Notes under the pieces: model-generated
Told to the model about the DNA's origin: nothing
Seen by the model: the letters and a program-made list of their open reading frames with translations, nothing else
The model's database searches: none
Shown here: piece after piece, positions 47,418 through 50,127 of the stretch
How the letters are laid out: each line of letters begins with the position of its first letter
Numbering within the stretch: position 1 is the first letter of the stretch
Source of the DNA: Gammaproteobacteria bacterium
GTDB taxonomy: Bacteria; Pseudomonadota; Gammaproteobacteria; Pseudomonadales; Pseudohongiellaceae
DNA length: 50,127 nt
Reading direction: 5' to 3'
Assembly (NCBI GenBank): GCA_009844085.1
Contig: VYCF01000008.1
Coordinates: forward strand, 1 to 50,127
Made by a program: the position numbers and the translations under genes

Positions 47418-49112
47418 TCAGCGGGACGCCGCGTATTCGGCGTCTATCTTGCGGGTGATATACCACTGTTGCAGGATGCTCAAAAGCCCGTTGGTCAGCC
47501 AGTAGAGCACCAGCCCGGAGGGAAACCAGAGGAAGAGCACGGTCATCATGATCGGCATGAATTTCATGATCTGGGCCTGCATGGGATCCGCCGGCGCGGG
47601 ACTCATGCGCATTTGCAGAAACATCGTGGCGCCCATGAGCAGCGGCAACACGAAAAAGGGATCGCGCACGGACAGGTCGTTGAGCCAGAGAAAGAAAGGG
47701 GCATGCCGCAGTTCGACGCTTTGCATCAACACCCAATAAAGGGCGATGAAAACGGGCATCTGCACAAGCAGCGGCAGGCAGCCGCCGAAGGGATTGATCT
47801 TCTCCTTCTTGTACAGATCCATCGTGGCCTGCTGCAGTTTCATGCGGTCATCGCCGTAGCGTTCCTTGATCTGCTGGATTTTCGGCATGAGCCTGCGCAT
47901 TCCGGCCATGGAGCGATATTGCGTTTCGGACAATTTGTAGAAAATCAGCTTGACGATCAATGTCAGGAGAATAATGGACACGCCGTAATTGCCGGCGAAG
48001 GCGTTGATATTCGTCAGCAGCCAGTAGATCGGCGCCGCCAGGAACCAGAGAAAGCTGTAATCGACGGTCAGATCGAGATCGGGAGAGATTTCCGCGAGCG
48101 AATACTGGTCCTTGGGGCCGGCATAGAACCGCATGCTTGCCGAACCGGATCCGCCGGGGGGCACCAGCAGCGCCGAACCGGTAAATTCGCCGATGAATTG
48201 ACCGGTGTTGCTCCTGCGCAAGGTGTAACGATTGGCCGATGCGGTATCGGGCACCCAGGCGGAAAGAAAATAGTGCTGGCTCAGACCGACCCACCCGCCG
48301 GACTCTTCGAGTGAAACGGGAGCGTCGGCGATATCGTCGAAATCGATTTCCTGGTAGGGATCGTCCGCGCTGGTGATTACATAGCCGAGATAAGTCCGGG
48401 TGAAACGGCTGCCGCTGCTCGGGTCGGAAAAATCGTGCCTGCGGATCTGGCCGAATGGGTTTGCCTGCCAGTTTCGATCGGACCGGTTGGCGACCAGGAA
48501 GGAAATATCGATCAGATAGCTGTCGCGGGTGAACGTGAAGCGTTTGGTGATTTCGACGTTGTCTTCGGTGGTGAGAAACAGGTCGACCTCGAGCGTGTCG
48601 GCGCCATCGGCGAGGAAATATTCGCCGCCGGCCGCGCGATAGCGTGCGCGGCCGTCCTGGTCGACCCCGTCCGGTCCGACCAGCCCGCTGGTCGAGACGA
48701 ACTCCCGTCCCGGCCGGGATTCGAGCAATACGAAGGGTTCGTCCGGAACGTCGAGTTCGCGCAGATACAGGGGCAGGGCGAGATATACGATGTCCCCGCC
48801 CACCGGGTCGATCCGCAGGTCCAGGGTATCCGTTGTCACCTGGATCAAGCCCGTGCGGACCGGCGTCGTATCTGGCGTCAGGCTTTCCGCGCTCGCCGCG
48901 GGGAGAGACTCGCTGGGAACTTCCAGCGGCAGGTCGGGCGCCTCGACGGAAACGACCGGATCGGGCAATTCATTCGGGGACTCATTCAAGGTCCGTGAGG
49001 CGGAATCCGTGCCGTCGTTGACGACCGGGGGATAGTCTTCCTGCCAGGCCAGCAACATCAGGTAGGTGATGACCGCCAGCGAGGTATAGAGGAAGAAGCG
49101 CGTCAATTTCAT
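47418..49112 (-). CDS. yidC: membrane protein insertase YidC
   Basis: The 564-residue inner-membrane insertase has an N-terminal signal-anchor helix (LTRFFLYTSLAVITYLMLLA), a large periplasmic domain (about residues 75-340), and the five-helix insertase core. The core begins around FLWFLAAPIYWLLTNINAF, with the cytoplasmic hairpin SETQYRSMAGMRRLMPKIQQ and the conserved MDLYKKEKINPFGGCLPLLV. The final helix is FPSGLVLYWLTNGLLSILQQ. The periplasmic segment at residues 30-75 is acidic and Pro/Ser-rich, as in other gammaproteobacteria. It inserts Fo c and other small membrane proteins. It starts one base after the yidD stop. Confidence 0.98.
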   Translation of the reverse strand: MKLTRFFLYTSLAVITYLMLLAWQEDYPPVVNDGTDSASRTLNESPNELPDPVVSVEAPDLPLEVPSESLPAASAESLTPDTTPVRTGLIQVTTDTLDLRIDPVGGDIVYLALPLYLRELDVPDEPFVLLESRPGREFVSTSGLVGPDGVDQDGRARYRAAGGEYFLADGADTLEVDLFLTTEDNVEITKRFTFTRDSYLIDISFLVANRSDRNWQANPFGQIRRHDFSDPSSGSRFTRTYLGYVITSADDPYQEIDFDDIADAPVSLEESGGWVGLSQHYFLSAWVPDTASANRYTLRRSNTGQFIGEFTGSALLVPPGGSGSASMRFYAGPKDQYSLAEISPDLDLTVDYSFLWFLAAPIYWLLTNINAFAGNYGVSIILLTLIVKLIFYKLSETQYRSMAGMRRLMPKIQQIKERYGDDRMKLQQATMDLYKKEKINPFGGCLPLLVQMPVFIALYWVLMQSVELRHAPFFLWLNDLSVRDPFFVLPLLMGATMFLQMRMSPAPADPMQAQIMKFMPIMMTVLFLWFPSGLVLYWLTNGLLSILQQWYITRKIDAEYAASR

Positions 49113-49113
49113 G

Positions 49114-49356
49114 TCAGTCCGCCTTGTGCCGCGCGAGTTCCGAACCCGGCACCGGATCGCATCCGCCTTCGTGCCATGGATGGCAGCGGCAGATTCTCCG
49201 CGCTCCGAGCCAAAGCCCTTTTGCCGGTCCGTGAATTTCTATGGCTTCCCGCGTGAACTGCGAGCAACTGGGATAGAAGCGGCATTGTGTGAACAGCAAT
49301 CGGCTGAGGAACAACTGGTAGAAGCCGATCAGCTTGACTAGTGCGTATCTGACCAT
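49114..49356 (-). CDS. yidD: membrane protein insertion efficiency factor YidD
   Basis: I chose the ATG at 49356 (80 residues, [20 protein letters not shown]...), two bases after the rnpA stop. The frame is open further upstream over rnpA but without homology. The family signatures [19 protein letters not shown] and [20 protein letters not shown] are present, with the cysteines in their usual positions, followed by DPVP. The small basic protein is peripheral on the inner membrane and helps YidC-dependent insertion. The rnpA-yidD-yidC order is standard. Confidence 0.95.
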   Translation of the reverse strand: MVRYALVKLIGFYQLFLSRLLFTQCRFYPSCSQFTREAIEIHGPAKGLWLGARRICRCHPWHEGGCDPVPGSELARHKAD

Positions 49357-49358
49357 GA

Positions 49359-49772
49359 TCAGGGCGATTCCCGACTGGCTGTGCCGCATTCCGCGGCGCC
49401 TGTGCTGCGCATTTTCCCGAGCAGATCGTCCAGCAGCTTGTTCAGTTTCCCATTCAACGCGGAGTTCGGATGCCTGTGGGCGCCCTTCCTCGCCAGTACA
49501 ACCAGGCTCGCGCCGCAAAGCTGCGTTTGACGTCTGCGAAAATTCTCCCGAATCAGCCGTTTCAACCGGTTGCGTTGTACCGCGCCGGGAACGTTCTTCC
49601 GCGAAACCACCAGGCCAAGTCTGGCTGCGCCGCTTTCGTCAGGTATCGCAAGCACGAGAAAGAACCGGCAGGAAGCCTTGTGTCGGGCATTGGAAAACAC
49701 GGCCCGGTAGTCTTTCGCCTGGAGCAGGCGCGACGTTCGGGGGAACCCTGAGGTCGCCGCCTGTTGTTGCAT
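49359..49772 (-). CDS. rnpA: ribonuclease P protein component
   Basis: This 137-residue basic protein supports the RNase P RNA in 5' tRNA maturation. The family pattern appears as [40 protein letters not shown] with the RNR motif, and [12 protein letters not shown], followed by VVLARKGA. The C-terminal 40 residues are longer and less conserved than in E. coli. It starts 21 bases after rpmH, with which it is co-transcribed. Confidence 0.95.
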   Translation of the reverse strand: MQQQAATSGFPRTSRLLQAKDYRAVFSNARHKASCRFFLVLAIPDESGAARLGLVVSRKNVPGAVQRNRLKRLIRENFRRRQTQLCGASLVVLARKGAHRHPNSALNGKLNKLLDDLLGKMRSTGAAECGTASRESP

Positions 49773-49793
49773 CGCCGGCGGTTATGCGGCTAT

Positions 49794-49928
49794 TCAAGCC
49801 GAAAGACGTTGACGGCCTTTCGCGCGTCGTCGGGCCAGCACCTTGCGCCCGCCGCGTGTCGCCATGCGGGCCCTGAAGCCATGATTTCTGGCGCGCTTGA
49901 TCCTGCTGGGCTGAAAGGTTCTCTTCAT
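49794..49928 (-). CDS. rpmH: 50S ribosomal protein L34
   Basis: This 44-residue basic protein is encoded from the ATG at 49928 to the TGA at 49794. It starts [20 protein letters not shown] and ends [16 protein letters not shown], and nearly every residue matches the gammaproteobacterial L34 consensus. It is the first gene of the rpmH-rnpA-yidD-yidC-mnmE run. A strong promoter lies about 55 bases upstream. Confidence 0.98.
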   Translation of the reverse strand: MKRTFQPSRIKRARNHGFRARMATRGGRKVLARRRAKGRQRLSA

Positions 49929-49982
49929 GACTCTTTCCGATTCGCTGTTGCAGGCCTCCGGCGCCTGAAACCTGGGGCACGG

Positions 49983-50011
49983 ATTCTAGTGGTTTTGCTC
50001 GGATGTTGCAA
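49983..50011 (-). promoter_or_regulatory. sigma70-type promoter of rpmH
   Basis: On the minus strand TTGCAA (50011-50006) and TAGAAT (49988-49983) are separated by 17 bases; the -35 has four of six and the -10 five of six consensus bases. Transcription would start near 49976, leaving a leader of roughly 48 bases before the rpmH ATG. Confidence 0.7.
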
Positions 50012-50017
50012 AACATG

Positions 50018-50127
50018 TGGCCTCGAACCGTCGCCGTCCGGTGGGTTGGGTGCAGCGGACGCCGTAAATACATCCCTGATGGGATGGTCCGCCCCGCTTC
50101 ATTTCAACGGCCTCGAAGGCCAAAATG
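50018..50127. repeat. second copy of the dispersed intergenic repeat, cut by the window edge
   Basis: CCTCGAACCGTCGCCGTC and the core CAGCGGACGCCGTAAATACA, continuing CATCCCTG (50053-50077), match the copy at 41209-41274 in the same order and similar spacing, with a few substitutions. The right half differs (a short GGCCTCGAAGGCC hairpin near 50109-50121) and is truncated by the window. It lies just upstream of the rpmH promoter. No start of dnaA is visible. Confidence 0.75.

Overview
Organism. This is a GC-rich gammaproteobacterial chromosome segment. The evidence is the gene order on the right side (glmS-glmU-atpCDGAHFEBI-parB-parA-rsmG-mnmG-mnmE-yidC-yidD-rnpA-rpmH), the typical gammaproteobacterial L34 sequence, a HexR-type RpiR regulator and a TRAP transporter. 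The catabolic genes (secreted alkylsulfatase, acyl-CoA catabolism, TRAP uptake, PQQ dehydrogenase) suit a free-living, probably marine or soil, aerobic heterotroph. I cannot name the genus. Layout, left part (1-18.3 kb). The window opens in an 8-bp tandem repeat that lies inside a possible partial reading frame. Next come a secreted SdsA-type alkylsulfatase, a secreted TPR protein and formate-tetrahydrofolate ligase. From about 17.0 down to 6.0 kb, one minus-strand run encodes a serine hydrolase, a DUF1801/YdeI protein, an HMG-CoA-synthase-like/DUF35 fusion, an SCP2-type thiolase, an acyl-CoA dehydrogenase, an SDR dehydrogenase, a MaoC hydratase, a family III CoA-transferase and an acyl-CoA ligase. 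Glutaryl-CoA dehydrogenase lies just upstream. Together these genes can activate and beta-oxidise a CoA thioester, and the set resembles the peroxisomal branched-chain/bile-acid route (racemase-like, dehydrogenase, hydratase-2, dehydrogenase, SCP2 thiolase) cut into single genes. Middle part (18.4-30.9 kb). This holds uvrD, a TRAP transporter (dctP convergent with a small membrane protein-dctQ-dctM operon), yaaA, a DUF938 methyltransferase, a DUF482 acyltransferase-like protein and hexR. After hexR comes a stretch of visibly lower GC with a PQQ-dependent sugar/alcohol dehydrogenase, a small membrane protein and a PaiB-like flavoprotein, which looks acquired. Right part (30.9-50.1 kb). All genes are on the minus strand and form the conserved origin-proximal block: amino-sugar synthesis, the complete nine-gene F1Fo ATP synthase operon, chromosome partitioning, tRNA U34 modification, membrane insertion, RNase P protein and L34. 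Good sigma70-type promoters are visible before atpI and rpmH. dnaA and the usual rpmH/dnaA origin are not in the window and would be expected just past the right end. Most interesting points. The HMG-CoA-synthase-like/DUF35 fusion has Gln where the nucleophilic Cys should be, as in chain-length factors and KSQ domains, and lies next to an SCP2 thiolase with intact catalytic motifs. A dispersed intergenic repeat family includes a copy with a perfect 30-bp stem between parB and the atp promoter. The ATP synthase alpha subunit has an unusual Walker A sequence. The 8-bp repeat at the left end could make a gene phase-variable.
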